From: CAYMKE01 sp964390955
GTDB lineage: Bacteria > Bacteroidota > Bacteroidia > Bacteroidales > JBBRXJ01
Direction: 5' to 3'
Assembly (NCBI GenBank): GCA_964390955.1
Contig: CAYMKE010000050.1
Location: 1 to 16,272, forward strand
Length of the DNA stretch: 16,272 nucleotides
This document shows, in pieces, positions 5,859-14,250 of the stretch. How positions within the stretch are numbered: position 1 is the first letter of the stretch; each line of letters starts with the position of its first letter. The notes beneath the pieces are model-generated. The model made no database searches. It worked only from the letters and a program-made list of their open reading frames with translations, and was not told where the DNA came from. Both the position numbers and the translations under genes were made by a program.

Positions 5859-7442
5859 TTATTTTTCTACTACATCATATTTTATTCTTAATTTATGGAG
5901 TTCTTCTTTTAATGAATCTGCTAATTCTGTATATCCTTTTTTATTATACAGGTTTTTCATTTCATTGGGGTCATTTTTCAGGTCATAAAGTTCCCAGGTT
6001 TTCAATTCAGGAAAATGAATGAGTTTATATCGCTCACTACGGATTCCATAATGTTTGTGGACAGAATGCCATCCATGCGGATATTCAAAATACTGATAAT
6101 ACAATGCCTCTCTCCAGTTATCAACTTGTTCTTGTTTCCATAGCGGCCGTAATGACCTTCCCTGTATTGCATCCGGTATTTTTACTCCTGCCAGGTCTAA
6201 AAAAGTTGGTGCATAATCAATGTTTTGTACTAATTCATTGCAAACACTTCCTGCTTCAATTTCTTTTGGATAACTCATTATTAAAGGGGTCCGGAATGAT
6301 TCTTCATACATAAACCGTTTATCATACCACCCGTGTTCACCGAGATAAAAACCCTGATCAGATGTATAAACGATAAGTGTATTTTCAAACAGTCCGTTTT
6401 CTTTTAAATAATCCAGTAGCCTCCCAATATTCCGGTCAACTGATAAAATACATTTTAAATAATCCTGCATATACCGCTGGTACATCCATTTTGCTTTTTC
6501 CTTTCCTGAAAGGTTTAATTTTTGATACTGTCTGTTAACAGAATCATAGTATTCATCCCATACTTCCAGTTGTTGTTCATTGAACCTGTCCCGCCACATG
6601 CTGGCATATTTTTGGGCATCCCATCCTTCAGGCGCCCCGCCAGTACCTGTTTCTTCTCCAAAATATTCTTTTTTCAACTTCAGGTCCATTGACAAAAACA
6701 TGTCTTTTATCCGCATGTCTGCTTTTTCAGCAGCTATTCTTCCTTTATAATCATCAAAAAATGTTTCAGGTACCGGAAATGTTACATCAGAAAATTTATA
6801 CAGGTCTGCTGTATCAGGAAACCATGCCCTGTGTGGGGCTTTATGGTGGTATAAAAGGCAAAATGGCCTGCTTGTATCCCGTTTGTCAATTGTCTGAATG
6901 GCAATGTCTGTAACGATATCTGTTACATATCCTTCATGGCGTTTTTTATCTCCCATTTCTATTAAATCCGGGTTATAATAATTGCCTTGTCCATCCAGTA
7001 TATTCCAATAATCAAATCCCGTAGGTTCACTTTGTAAATGCCATTTCCCAATCATAGCTGTATAGTACCCTGAATCCTGTAATAGCTTAGGAAATGTCAT
7101 CTGGCTGCTATCAAAACGGTCTCTATTGTCTTTTAATCCATTTTTATGACTGTGTTTTCCTGTCAGCATTACCGCTCTGCTCGGAGCAGAAATAGAATTG
7201 GCTACAAAACTATTGGCAAAACGCATCCCGTTTTCAGCAATACGGTCAATATTAGGCGTTTGAATTAAAGAAGTATCATACGCGCTGATTGCTTTTTCGG
7301 CATGGTCATCCGTCATGATGAAAATAATATTCGGACGTTGAGACATTTCTTCACCTGCTTTTTTATTCTCTGATGAACAACTATGATTGATTGCACCTGC
7401 TAAAAATGGGAGTGAAAATATTGCTATTTTTTTTGAGATCAT
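5859..7442 (-). CDS. Serine-type family S1 sulfatase (exported)
   Basis: This 527-residue formylglycine-dependent sulfatase hydrolyses sulfate esters, here probably on a glycan. Residues 1-22 form a signal peptide with a weak lipobox (NHSC, Cys22), so it may be a lipoprotein or periplasmic. Calcium ligands are Asp45-Asp46 (MTDDH) and Asp362-Gln363 (YTSDQGFYLGEHGW). The active-site motif is SAPSR (85-89), with Ser85 where cysteine-type enzymes have Cys, so maturation needs an anaerobic sulfatase-maturating radical SAM enzyme not encoded here. Other active-site residues are Lys133 and His135 (GKWHL), His204 (HHKAPH) and Lys375. A C-terminal subdomain runs from about 440. The KWHL, PTGFDYW and GQGNYYNP blocks recall GlcNAc-6-sulfatase-like subfamilies, but I cannot assign the S1 subfamily. 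A terminator separates it from the upstream PUL genes. Confidence 0.95.
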   Translation of the reverse strand: MISKKIAIFSLPFLAGAINHSCSSENKKAGEEMSQRPNIIFIMTDDHAEKAISAYDTSLIQTPNIDRIAENGMRFANSFVANSISAPSRAVMLTGKHSHKNGLKDNRDRFDSSQMTFPKLLQDSGYYTAMIGKWHLQSEPTGFDYWNILDGQGNYYNPDLIEMGDKKRHEGYVTDIVTDIAIQTIDKRDTSRPFCLLYHHKAPHRAWFPDTADLYKFSDVTFPVPETFFDDYKGRIAAEKADMRIKDMFLSMDLKLKKEYFGEETGTGGAPEGWDAQKYASMWRDRFNEQQLEVWDEYYDSVNRQYQKLNLSGKEKAKWMYQRYMQDYLKCILSVDRNIGRLLDYLKENGLFENTLIVYTSDQGFYLGEHGWYDKRFMYEESFRTPLIMSYPKEIEAGSVCNELVQNIDYAPTFLDLAGVKIPDAIQGRSLRPLWKQEQVDNWREALYYQYFEYPHGWHSVHKHYGIRSERYKLIHFPELKTWELYDLKNDPNEMKNLYNKKGYTELADSLKEELHKLRIKYDVVEK

Positions 7443-7498
7443 GATTTTTAATAAAATTTTTTATTGTCTGTTTATATTCTTTTTCATGGGCATTACAT

Positions 7499-7535
7499 AA
7501 AAAAGGTTTGCCTAGGGATAGACAAACCTTTTTTT
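7499..7535. terminator. Strong intrinsic terminator after the CBM9-like gene
   Basis: AAAAAAGGTTTG (7499-7510) and CAAACCTTTTTTT (7523-7535) form a 12-bp stem around a 12-nt loop, with a T-run on both strands. It lies about 22 bp past the stop of the CBM9-like gene and about 57 bp before the sulfatase start, so it should end the SusC/D transcript and insulate the sulfatase gene. Confidence 0.9.
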
Positions 7536-7556
7536 GATATGTTATTTTAATTATTG

Positions 7557-8606
7557 CTATTCTTCTTTAGCTACAATTATTTTTTTCGTACCTAAGTATT
7601 CATCTTCGTTATATAATTCGAGAAGATAAACCCCATTATAAAGCTCACTTACATTGATGATGCTGGTATTAGCAAGGCTGCTTTTTAATACAGCTTTTCC
7701 TGTAATTGAATAAATTACTGCTTCATCTACATCAATGTCTCCTCCCTGTACAGTTAATTCATCTTGTACCGGGATCGGATAAATTTCAAATTGGTCAATG
7801 GTTTGTTCTTTTACACTTTGATAATTAGCATTCAATATTATTGTTCCGGGTGTCATGGTATCCCAGTTTCCTGCCCAAAGGTGCCCATCGCTTGACCAGT
7901 ACCCTCTTGCCAACTCTTCATAATTAGGATACTTACCATCTCCTTCAGTTAATTCAGGGTCTGTATCATTGTCCTGGAAATTGGCATCAAAGTTAAATGT
8001 ATAACCATCTTCAGGTACTACAGGGATTGTATCGCCTTCAGCTGTGTCACTGTATTCAACAAAATAATCCCATTTTACATACGCTTCCATTGTATATCCC
8101 CAGTGAGTTCCTGTTTGAACTTCTGTAGTCTGGCAATAATAATTACTCGTATCGGCTTCGTATGAACCTTTTTTAGCTACACCAGCTGCTGTCGTTCTGC
8201 AAGGAACCTGGTACACTCCACTATCCTGATAACTATGTATATTATCTTTTAAAATATCTTTTCCGCCAAACCGGAAATACAATTCTACCTGGTCTGATGC
8301 CCAATGGTCATTTGGATATACATTATCATCATCTACTTTAAATAAAAAGAATATGGCTGTATCATTCCACACAGCTTTCCAATAGTGTAATTTATGATCA
8401 TAATCGTCTTCAGGAGAAGCATTGTTATAAGTTAATCCTGCAAATTCCTCAGCTGTTGACCAAAAATCTTCATCTTCCACGCCATCAATGGTAACAGATG
8501 CGTCCGGGGGTAATTTTTTAATGGTGGCTTCCTTTTGAGCATTTACTCCAATTGCCATTAATAAGGCAATCATTGTGACTAAAAAAATTTTGTAATAAAT
8601 TTTCAT
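7557..8606 (-). CDS. Secreted CBM9-like sugar-binding protein with T9SS sorting domain
   Basis: This 349-residue protein has a cleavable signal peptide (about residues 1-23, ending VNAQ). Residues about 28-258 form a carbohydrate-binding family 9-like domain (PF06452 type). Typical features are an opening VTIDGVEDEDFWSTAEEF, the strand WNDTAIFFLFKVDDDNVYP (80-98), and WASDQVELYFRFGGKD (102-117). Residues about 272-349 are a type A T9SS C-terminal sorting domain, with YPIPVQDELTV, VYSITGK-like and ELYNGVYLLEL strands and a basic KKII near the end. The first motif is usually YPNP, so YPIP is a variant. No catalytic domain is present. The protein is expected at the cell surface or in the medium, binding the glycan imported by SusC/D. 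It is the last gene before the strong terminator, and a perfect palindrome lies just before its start. Confidence 0.88.
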   Translation of the reverse strand: MKIYYKIFLVTMIALLMAIGVNAQKEATIKKLPPDASVTIDGVEDEDFWSTAEEFAGLTYNNASPEDDYDHKLHYWKAVWNDTAIFFLFKVDDDNVYPNDHWASDQVELYFRFGGKDILKDNIHSYQDSGVYQVPCRTTAAGVAKKGSYEADTSNYYCQTTEVQTGTHWGYTMEAYVKWDYFVEYSDTAEGDTIPVVPEDGYTFNFDANFQDNDTDPELTEGDGKYPNYEELARGYWSSDGHLWAGNWDTMTPGTIILNANYQSVKEQTIDQFEIYPIPVQDELTVQGGDIDVDEAVIYSITGKAVLKSSLANTSIINVSELYNGVYLLELYNEDEYLGTKKIIVAKEE

Positions 8607-8624
8607 GGTGTTATTTTTTTTAAA

Positions 8625-8640
8625 TTAAACAATTGTTTAA
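8625..8640. promoter_or_regulatory. Perfect 16-bp palindrome TTAAACAATTGTTTAA
   Basis: This perfectly symmetric 16-mer lies 19 bp before the ATG of the CBM9-like gene and just after the upstream terminator-like hairpin on the minus strand. It could be a dimeric operator or an RNA hairpin in the leader. No regulator is identified in the window. Confidence 0.4.
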
Positions 8641-8645
8641 AGATA

Positions 8646-8690
8646 CAAAAAAAAATTGTGTTTATAAAATTTTCTATTCATAAACACAAA
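8646..8690 (-). terminator. Terminator-like hairpin between lipoprotein and CBM9-like genes
   Basis: On the minus strand TTGTGTTTAT (from 8689-8680) pairs with ATAAACACAA (8665-8656) around a 14-nt loop and is followed by a run of about nine to ten T residues (8655-8646). It lies about 20 bp past the stop of the small lipoprotein gene. The stem is AT-rich, so it may end only part of the transcripts and lower expression of the CBM9-like gene relative to SusC/D. Confidence 0.65.
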
Positions 8691-8710
8691 TATATTTATA
8701 ATGACAAAGG

Positions 8711-9184
8711 TTATTTTACAGTTATAGTAGTAACCTTTGTATCTTTTTTGAGTGTTTGTCCTTCATCACCGGTATTTACACTTATAAAGGTAAAAGTATA
8801 TACTCCCGGCCTTATATATGTATACTCCTGCTTCCCTTCATCCCCTTTAATTGTAATGCCTTTATGTGAATGAGTTAAATCATCTGTGTAATTATGGTAT
8901 GTAGTATCTTCTTGGTCTTCAGTATCTCCGGGATAAATAGTATCACCTGGCCAAAAAGTATTAAATTCAGCATCATTATCAGCATAAATAAAAATCTCTT
9001 GATTTACAGAAATTGTATACGGTTCTTTTAAAATGACAAAAGTACCTGATGCAGTATCTTTTGTTTCAATATAAAAATTTGCTTTCGGTTTTTCTACTTC
9101 ATTTTCACATGAAAGCATCCCAAATCCTGCTATCAGTCCACTTATAATGATTATTGTTTTAAATATTTTATACATTTTATACAT
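8711..9184 (-). CDS. Small PKD-like surface lipoprotein, probable glycan-binding protein
   Basis: This 157-residue lipoprotein has a signal peptide ending at the lipobox MLSC (Cys26). The following ENEVEK is acidic, matching the surface-export signal of Bacteroidota lipoproteins. The mature part resembles a single PKD/immunoglobulin-like beta-sandwich: an ANFYIE opening strand, a middle IYADNDAEFNTFWPGD segment and the closing strands EYTYIRPGVYTFTFISVN and TKVTTITV. The ATG at 9184 is used; an in-frame ATG at 9175 is an alternative. It starts 33 bp after the SusD stop and so belongs to the same transcript. Position and type suggest a role like SusE/F or other surface glycan-binding proteins that hold the polysaccharide near SusC/D. 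No ligand residues are recognised. A terminator-like hairpin follows the gene. Confidence 0.8.
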   Translation of the reverse strand: MYKMYKIFKTIIIISGLIAGFGMLSCENEVEKPKANFYIETKDTASGTFVILKEPYTISVNQEIFIYADNDAEFNTFWPGDTIYPGDTEDQEDTTYHNYTDDLTHSHKGITIKGDEGKQEYTYIRPGVYTFTFISVNTGDEGQTLKKDTKVTTITVK

Positions 9185-9217
9185 ATTTTTTTAGTTAAAA
9201 TAATGAAATTATTTATA

Positions 9218-10951
9218 TTAATAACCGGGGTTTTGTTTAACCACACCATTTGTAATGTCTATTTCCTCTTTAGGAATAGGCAACAACAAATGTTTAGGCA
9301 ATTGAACATAAACATTCATAGTGCTTCTTTGTTCTCCTTTTTTTCTGTAATATGTTGTATCGCTACCTGATATTGACTTGATCGTTGTCTGATAATCCGG
9401 GCCAACTACCTGATAGGCATTATCAATAATATCTTTTAAGTTATACCCATGTGTTCCATGCCAACGAATTAAATCATAAAACCGCTCTCCTTCGCAACCC
9501 AGTTCAAGCCTTCTTTCTAATCTGATGGTATCCCTTAACTGAGCCTTGTCTGTTATTGTCACATCAGCGGGTATTCCTGCAATTTTATTTGATTCATGTT
9601 GTGGAGCAGCCTGTGTATTTCTGGCGCGTTCTCTGACCATGTTAAGCCATGTCAATGCATCTCCGCTTTCCCCGATCTCATTTGCAGCTTCTGCTCCCAG
9701 CAATAATAAGTCTGCATACCTGTATAATTTATGATTCAGGAAACTTTTATCAGTTGCTTTATCGGGAAAATATTCCATGGTTGTCTTCCTGTAAAAATAT
9801 CCTGTCCTGCTAGTGTAAAAGCATATTTCTTGTTTCACACGTTCTTCATTCAATTTATCTGTACTGTCACCAGGAAAGAATACGGTCCAATGCAACCGCG
9901 GGTCACCTGGATGAAATGCATTGACAAAATCCTGAGTAGGAGTATTGAATCCCCATCCACGATTTCCATCTATACCTTCTCTTTTTTTCGTGTCCAGTGC
10001 ATAAAGGTATCTGGGCCTGAGCCATGTAGCATACCATATATGACCGTCTTCATCACCGGGACTTGGATAACCAATTTCAATAATACCTTCCCGGATAAAT
10101 TTTCCTTCATATCCCCATATTTCACTATAATCGTTAGCTAATTGGAATGCATCGGAATTTATGACTTTTTTTGCTAAATTATAAGCTGTATTGAAATGAG
10201 ATTGTGCTTTGGAAGGTTCCAACGCAGCTAATTTCATATATACTTTTACTTTCAACGCTTTAGCAGCATCCTTATTCATTCTTCCCCTGTCATCAGTAGG
10301 AAAAATTTCATTATTGGTTCTGAAATCTGACATTGCAATAGCAGAATTTAAATCACTCAATATCTGGTCGAACACCTCGCTTATTGTAGCCCTCTCTTTT
10401 ATTTCAATACTTGATGGATCAAGGATTAAAGGAACTCCACCAAAATTTCTGGCCAACATAAAATAATTAAGTGCCCGAAGCGTTTTAGCCTGGCCAACGT
10501 AATCGTTTATTTTTGCAGCATCATCAGGATTTGCTTTAATAGTAATGTCAGCATTTTTTATCACTACATTACAATATCTGATAGAAAGATAACTTAATCT
10601 GTAGTAACCATATATATATGAATTATCGGAAAATATCCTGTATTCATTTATATCATGCCGTTCGCCACCTTTATCAGCATCACCACCACCGGCCCATGCA
10701 TCGTCGCTTCTAAAGCTGCCTAAGGTAAAGTAATTCATTTGATAGTGCCAACCTATTCCTTCTTGTAATGCTTTATATGCAGTATTCAATAATTGCCTCA
10801 TTGCATCTGTATCCTCATAGGCCGCAGCATCACTTTTTTGCCCGGGGGGAATCGGTTTTTCAAGTATTTCTTCCTCATTACAAGCATTTAAGCCGGCAAT
10901 GATTAAAACAGCTAATAATATAAATACTTTTTTTGTTTTCATAATATTCAT
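9218..10951 (-). CDS. SusD/RagB family outer-membrane lipoprotein
   Basis: With the ATG at 10951 the protein has 577 residues. An ATG at 10942 gives 574, and the longest open frame begins with TTG at 10972. A lipobox (LNAC, Cys24 by the chosen start) is followed by the acidic stretch NEEEILEK, a surface-export signal. The mature part has the SusD layout: the LRALNYFMLARNFGGVPLI helix in the TPR-like core, a RYADLLLLGAEAANE helix with NMVRERAR, and the late conserved block RLERRLELGCEGERFYDLIRWHG. The C-terminal LPIPKEEIDITNG...QNPGY is the family ending. SusD forms a hinged lid over SusC and binds the oligosaccharide outside the cell. It begins about 40 bp after the SusC stop on the same strand, the normal arrangement. 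Confidence 0.96.
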   Translation of the reverse strand: MNIMKTKKVFILLAVLIIAGLNACNEEEILEKPIPPGQKSDAAAYEDTDAMRQLLNTAYKALQEGIGWHYQMNYFTLGSFRSDDAWAGGGDADKGGERHDINEYRIFSDNSYIYGYYRLSYLSIRYCNVVIKNADITIKANPDDAAKINDYVGQAKTLRALNYFMLARNFGGVPLILDPSSIEIKERATISEVFDQILSDLNSAIAMSDFRTNNEIFPTDDRGRMNKDAAKALKVKVYMKLAALEPSKAQSHFNTAYNLAKKVINSDAFQLANDYSEIWGYEGKFIREGIIEIGYPSPGDEDGHIWYATWLRPRYLYALDTKKREGIDGNRGWGFNTPTQDFVNAFHPGDPRLHWTVFFPGDSTDKLNEERVKQEICFYTSRTGYFYRKTTMEYFPDKATDKSFLNHKLYRYADLLLLGAEAANEIGESGDALTWLNMVRERARNTQAAPQHESNKIAGIPADVTITDKAQLRDTIRLERRLELGCEGERFYDLIRWHGTHGYNLKDIIDNAYQVVGPDYQTTIKSISGSDTTYYRKKGEQRSTMNVYVQLPKHLLLPIPKEEIDITNGVVKQNPGY

Positions 10952-10991
10952 AATAATTTTAATTAATATCAAATTTTTAAAATTGTATGTT

Positions 10992-13900
10992 TTACATATT
11001 CAGGTCAATTCCGAATAAAAATGTTCTTGGCAACGGATATACTGCATTATCCACTCCAAAAGCAAGCGGATTTGCATCCCATGCAGATGAAACCCCGATT
11101 TCAGGATTATATCCGCTATATTTAGTAAAGGTATATAAATTCTGTACAGTTACATACACTCTCGCGGAATTAATCTTAATAGACTCAATCCAATTAGAGG
11201 GTATATTATATGACAATGTGATGGTTTTTATTCTAAAATAAGAACCGTTTTCAATAAAATATGAAGAGTTTCTGTTATTATTATTTAAATCCCTGACATC
11301 TAATCTTGGAACATCTGTATTTGTAATCACACTCCCATCTTCTAATTCTCTTCCATAATAATTCAGCAAGTCAGTACTTACATTTGTATTGACTTTAAAA
11401 TTATATAAAGCATCCTGTTTCACCTTGTTTATTATTTGATTTCCGGTAACTCCTTGTGTAAATATGTCCAATTTTATGTTCTTATATGAAGCACTTGCGG
11501 AAAATCCATAAGTGAAATCAGGTAATGCATATCCAATGATCGTTTGATCAGTTTCATCAATCACACCATCATGGTTAAGGTCTTTATATTTAAAATCACC
11601 AACTGCTGTTGCGGGTTCTTGTTTTGCATGGTTATTAATCTCTTCTTGACTTTCAAAGATTCCTTCATGTACATATCCATAAAATGCCCCAATAGGCTTT
11701 CCTTCGATCATTTTCACAGGGAAATCCCCCCCGGAGCTTAAAGGTGTCCCTTCATCAAGGGCAATGACTTTATTCCATATTCTTGATATATTCCCACCAA
11801 CCTTGTATCCAAATCCTGATTCGGTACGTTTTCTATAGTTAAGGTTCAAATCAATCCCTTTATTATTAACCTCTCCGGCATTGGCTATATATTTCCCTAT
11901 AGATCCAAATTCAATAGCTGAATATACGGGAACAGGCTGTTGAAGCAATAAATCAGTAGTATTTTTATTATACAAATCCAATGCTGCAGTCAATTCACTT
12001 TCCCACAAATGTAAATCAATTCCAATGTTGGTTGTTTTGGTCGTTTCCCAGTGAATATCCTGATTTGCCACCCCGTCTAACCATAATCCAATTTCATTAT
12101 TCACAGGGTCTTCTCCAAAATGAACAGTTGGTGTAGGATGCCCAGCGCCCGGGAAAGGTGTTATAGTAACATTCGTTGTATATGCATAAGGTGATATGTT
12201 TTGGTTTCCAACTTTTCCCCATCCAACTCTTAGTTTTAATAAATTTATGAATTCATACGGATCCATAAATGCTTCATCAGATATTTTCCATGCAACTGAA
12301 AAAGCCGGAAAATTTCCCCATCTATAATTTTCACCAAACCGGGATGAACCATCACGCCGTATGGTTGCGTTAAATATATACTTACTACGGTAATTATATC
12401 CTACCCTGGACAGGTAAGACATGAGGCCCCATTCTATTGCAGCGCCACCTAATCCTTGAATCTCATCTTTTCCTTCTACAGCATCAAGATAAAAGTCATC
12501 GTTTGATGGGACATGGGCACTAGGACTTATCCATGTCTTTACTTCTTCTTGTACTGTGTAGCCTGCTAATAAATTAATATTATGTATCTCGTTTATTGAA
12601 AAATTATAATTTAACGTGTGTTCTATCAAATAGTTATTCCAATCCTCCCTCTGAAGCCTCAAGGTAGGTTGACTTGAAGAATGCTCAGCTGACTCAGTAA
12701 ATTCTGGCCATAGCTCTTCTTTATTACCCCACGAGCGGTCTAAACCAGCATTGAATTTATATTTTAAATTTTTAATGGGTTCGATTTCAGCAAACGCCGA
12801 TCCCTGTAACCTGTTTGTATTATAAATATAATGCCTCCTCTCCATAACACCAACAGGATTAGCTACTGTAGGTGTATTTTCCATTGGAGCCCAGTCTGTC
12901 TCCGGGTCATCGTCATGTACTGAAACTGTAGGGTCGGCCCGTAATGCCGAACCAATCGGGCCACCAATTGATTGTTCCTGTTGACGCTGATTATTTGTGC
13001 TCGTCAATGTAATGTTTTCACCTATTTTCAGCCATTCGGATGCCTGGTATTCTGAATTAATCCGGTATGAATACCTGTCGTAACTGGAAAGGTTCACTAT
13101 TCCTTCTTGTGAGAATTTATTAAAACTCATAAAATAATTACCACTTTCTGACCCGCCGGATAAACTTAATTGGGCATTATGCATTGGTGCTACCCTGAAT
13201 ACTTTATCCTGCCAGTCTGTAGTAGATAAATAGGGGATTGAAGCCGAATCAAAAGTATTCCTGCCTGTGGCTTCATTATTTAGTGTAGCGAATTGTGGGG
13301 CATTTAAAATATCCATTTTTTGGTTTTCAGGTAAACTTTGTCTTCCATAATATCCATTAAAACTAATGGTTGGTTCGCCTTTTTTGCCTTTTTTTGTTGT
13401 AATAATCACAACCCCATTGGCACCCCGTGTTCCATAAATAGCCGTAGCAGAAGCATCTTTTAAAACTTGTATGGATTCAATATCATTAGGGTTTAAAAAG
13501 TTTACTCCCTGCGGATTATCATTTTTTCCAAAGGTTGCATCCTTAATTGGCATTCCATCTACCACGTATAACGGGTCGGTGTTATTAGGAGTTCCGACAC
13601 CACGTATCCTTACAGATATAGGAGCTCCGGGGGCACCACTACTGGCAGCCACAAACACTCCACTGGCTTTTCCCTGTAATACTTCTTCTGAACTCATGAT
13701 CGGAACATTTTCGATTTCTTTTGATTCTACCAATTCAATCGAACCGCTTAAATCTTGTTTTTTTTCTATTCCGTAACCTACTACAATCACTTCATCAAGT
13801 TCTTCTGTTTTTTCTTTGAGGGTTACATTAATTTCTGTCCTTCCCTCAATAGGTATAATTTTTTCTTCATAACCAACAAAAGAAATATGCAATGAAGCAT

Positions 13901-14096
13901 CCGGAGAACTTACTTCAAGGGTATAGTTCCCGTCTAAATCCGTAGTTGTTCCATTTGTCGTCCCTTTTTCAATTACTGTTGTTTCAATCATTGGGTCTCC
14001 CTTCTGATCAATAACTTTACCAGTCACAGTATGTTGGCCATATATTGCTGCCGTTAAACAACTTAATAAAAGTCCTAATAATAGTTTTATTTTCAT
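10992..14096 (-). CDS. SusC/RagA family TonB-dependent outer-membrane transporter
   Basis: This 1034-residue TonB-dependent receptor of the SusC type imports oligosaccharides across the outer membrane. Residues 1-20 are a signal peptide. Residues about 22-93 are the carboxypeptidase-regulatory-like domain (VTGKVIDQKGDPMIETTV, DGNYTLEV). The SusC hallmark DEVIVVGYG (101-109) leads into the plug domain (about 110-230), with VPIMSSEEVLQGKASGVFV and VRIRGVGTPNNTDPLYVVDG. The rest is the 22-strand barrel, ending in FGIDLNM. The length is standard. There is no N-terminal STN/secretin signalling domain, so regulation by a trans-envelope sigma/anti-sigma cascade is not indicated. It is the first gene of the SusC-SusD-lipoprotein-CBM9 set, 154 bp downstream of the aldolase/dehydrogenase gene. 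The A/T-rich gap carries a possible promoter. Confidence 0.97.
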   Translation of the reverse strand: MKIKLLLGLLLSCLTAAIYGQHTVTGKVIDQKGDPMIETTVIEKGTTNGTTTDLDGNYTLEVSSPDASLHISFVGYEEKIIPIEGRTEINVTLKEKTEELDEVIVVGYGIEKKQDLSGSIELVESKEIENVPIMSSEEVLQGKASGVFVAASSGAPGAPISVRIRGVGTPNNTDPLYVVDGMPIKDATFGKNDNPQGVNFLNPNDIESIQVLKDASATAIYGTRGANGVVIITTKKGKKGEPTISFNGYYGRQSLPENQKMDILNAPQFATLNNEATGRNTFDSASIPYLSTTDWQDKVFRVAPMHNAQLSLSGGSESGNYFMSFNKFSQEGIVNLSSYDRYSYRINSEYQASEWLKIGENITLTSTNNQRQQEQSIGGPIGSALRADPTVSVHDDDPETDWAPMENTPTVANPVGVMERRHYIYNTNRLQGSAFAEIEPIKNLKYKFNAGLDRSWGNKEELWPEFTESAEHSSSQPTLRLQREDWNNYLIEHTLNYNFSINEIHNINLLAGYTVQEEVKTWISPSAHVPSNDDFYLDAVEGKDEIQGLGGAAIEWGLMSYLSRVGYNYRSKYIFNATIRRDGSSRFGENYRWGNFPAFSVAWKISDEAFMDPYEFINLLKLRVGWGKVGNQNISPYAYTTNVTITPFPGAGHPTPTVHFGEDPVNNEIGLWLDGVANQDIHWETTKTTNIGIDLHLWESELTAALDLYNKNTTDLLLQQPVPVYSAIEFGSIGKYIANAGEVNNKGIDLNLNYRKRTESGFGYKVGGNISRIWNKVIALDEGTPLSSGGDFPVKMIEGKPIGAFYGYVHEGIFESQEEINNHAKQEPATAVGDFKYKDLNHDGVIDETDQTIIGYALPDFTYGFSASASYKNIKLDIFTQGVTGNQIINKVKQDALYNFKVNTNVSTDLLNYYGRELEDGSVITNTDVPRLDVRDLNNNNRNSSYFIENGSYFRIKTITLSYNIPSNWIESIKINSARVYVTVQNLYTFTKYSGYNPEIGVSSAWDANPLAFGVDNAVYPLPRTFLFGIDLNM

Positions 14097-14178
14097 TATT
14101 ACGTCTATTTTTAGTTAAAGTATTTGATATCAGAATACAATAATTTTAAAGTTATATATTATTTATTCTAAAGAAAAG

Positions 14179-14186
14179 CAAATATA
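14179..14186 (-). promoter_or_regulatory. Candidate -7 box (TATATTTG) for the SusC operon
   Basis: The minus strand reads TATATTTG, matching TAnnTTTG, about 83 bp upstream of the SusC ATG. Upstream is a T-run rather than a clear TTTG -33 element. It suggests that SusC/D can be transcribed separately from the aldolase/dehydrogenase gene. Confidence 0.35.
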
Positions 14187-14200
14187 ATATTTATAAAAAG

Positions 14201-14220
14201 AAAAAAAAAATTTTTTTTTT
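14201..14220. repeat. A10-T10 homopolymer palindrome
   Basis: Ten A residues followed by ten T residues lie in the intergenic gap between the aldolase/dehydrogenase stop and the SusC promoter candidate. Such a tract is intrinsically curved or stiff, and in RNA it could fold as a weak A-U hairpin followed by U residues. It could act as a weak terminator or an UP-like promoter element, and is also prone to length slippage. Confidence 0.5.
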
Positions 14221-14250
14221 ACAATGTGAGAAAAATTTGATATATGATCA

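Noticed and set aside
5837..5866. Terminator after the sulfatase
   Set aside because: The only stem is nine A-T pairs (AAAAATAAA/TTTATTTTT) overlapping the stop codon, not distinguishable from the AT-rich background.
10987..11241. Plus-strand ORFs within SusC, SusD, sulfatase and TRAP genes
   Set aside because: They are antisense shadows of well-supported genes, with low-complexity translations and no recognisable domain.
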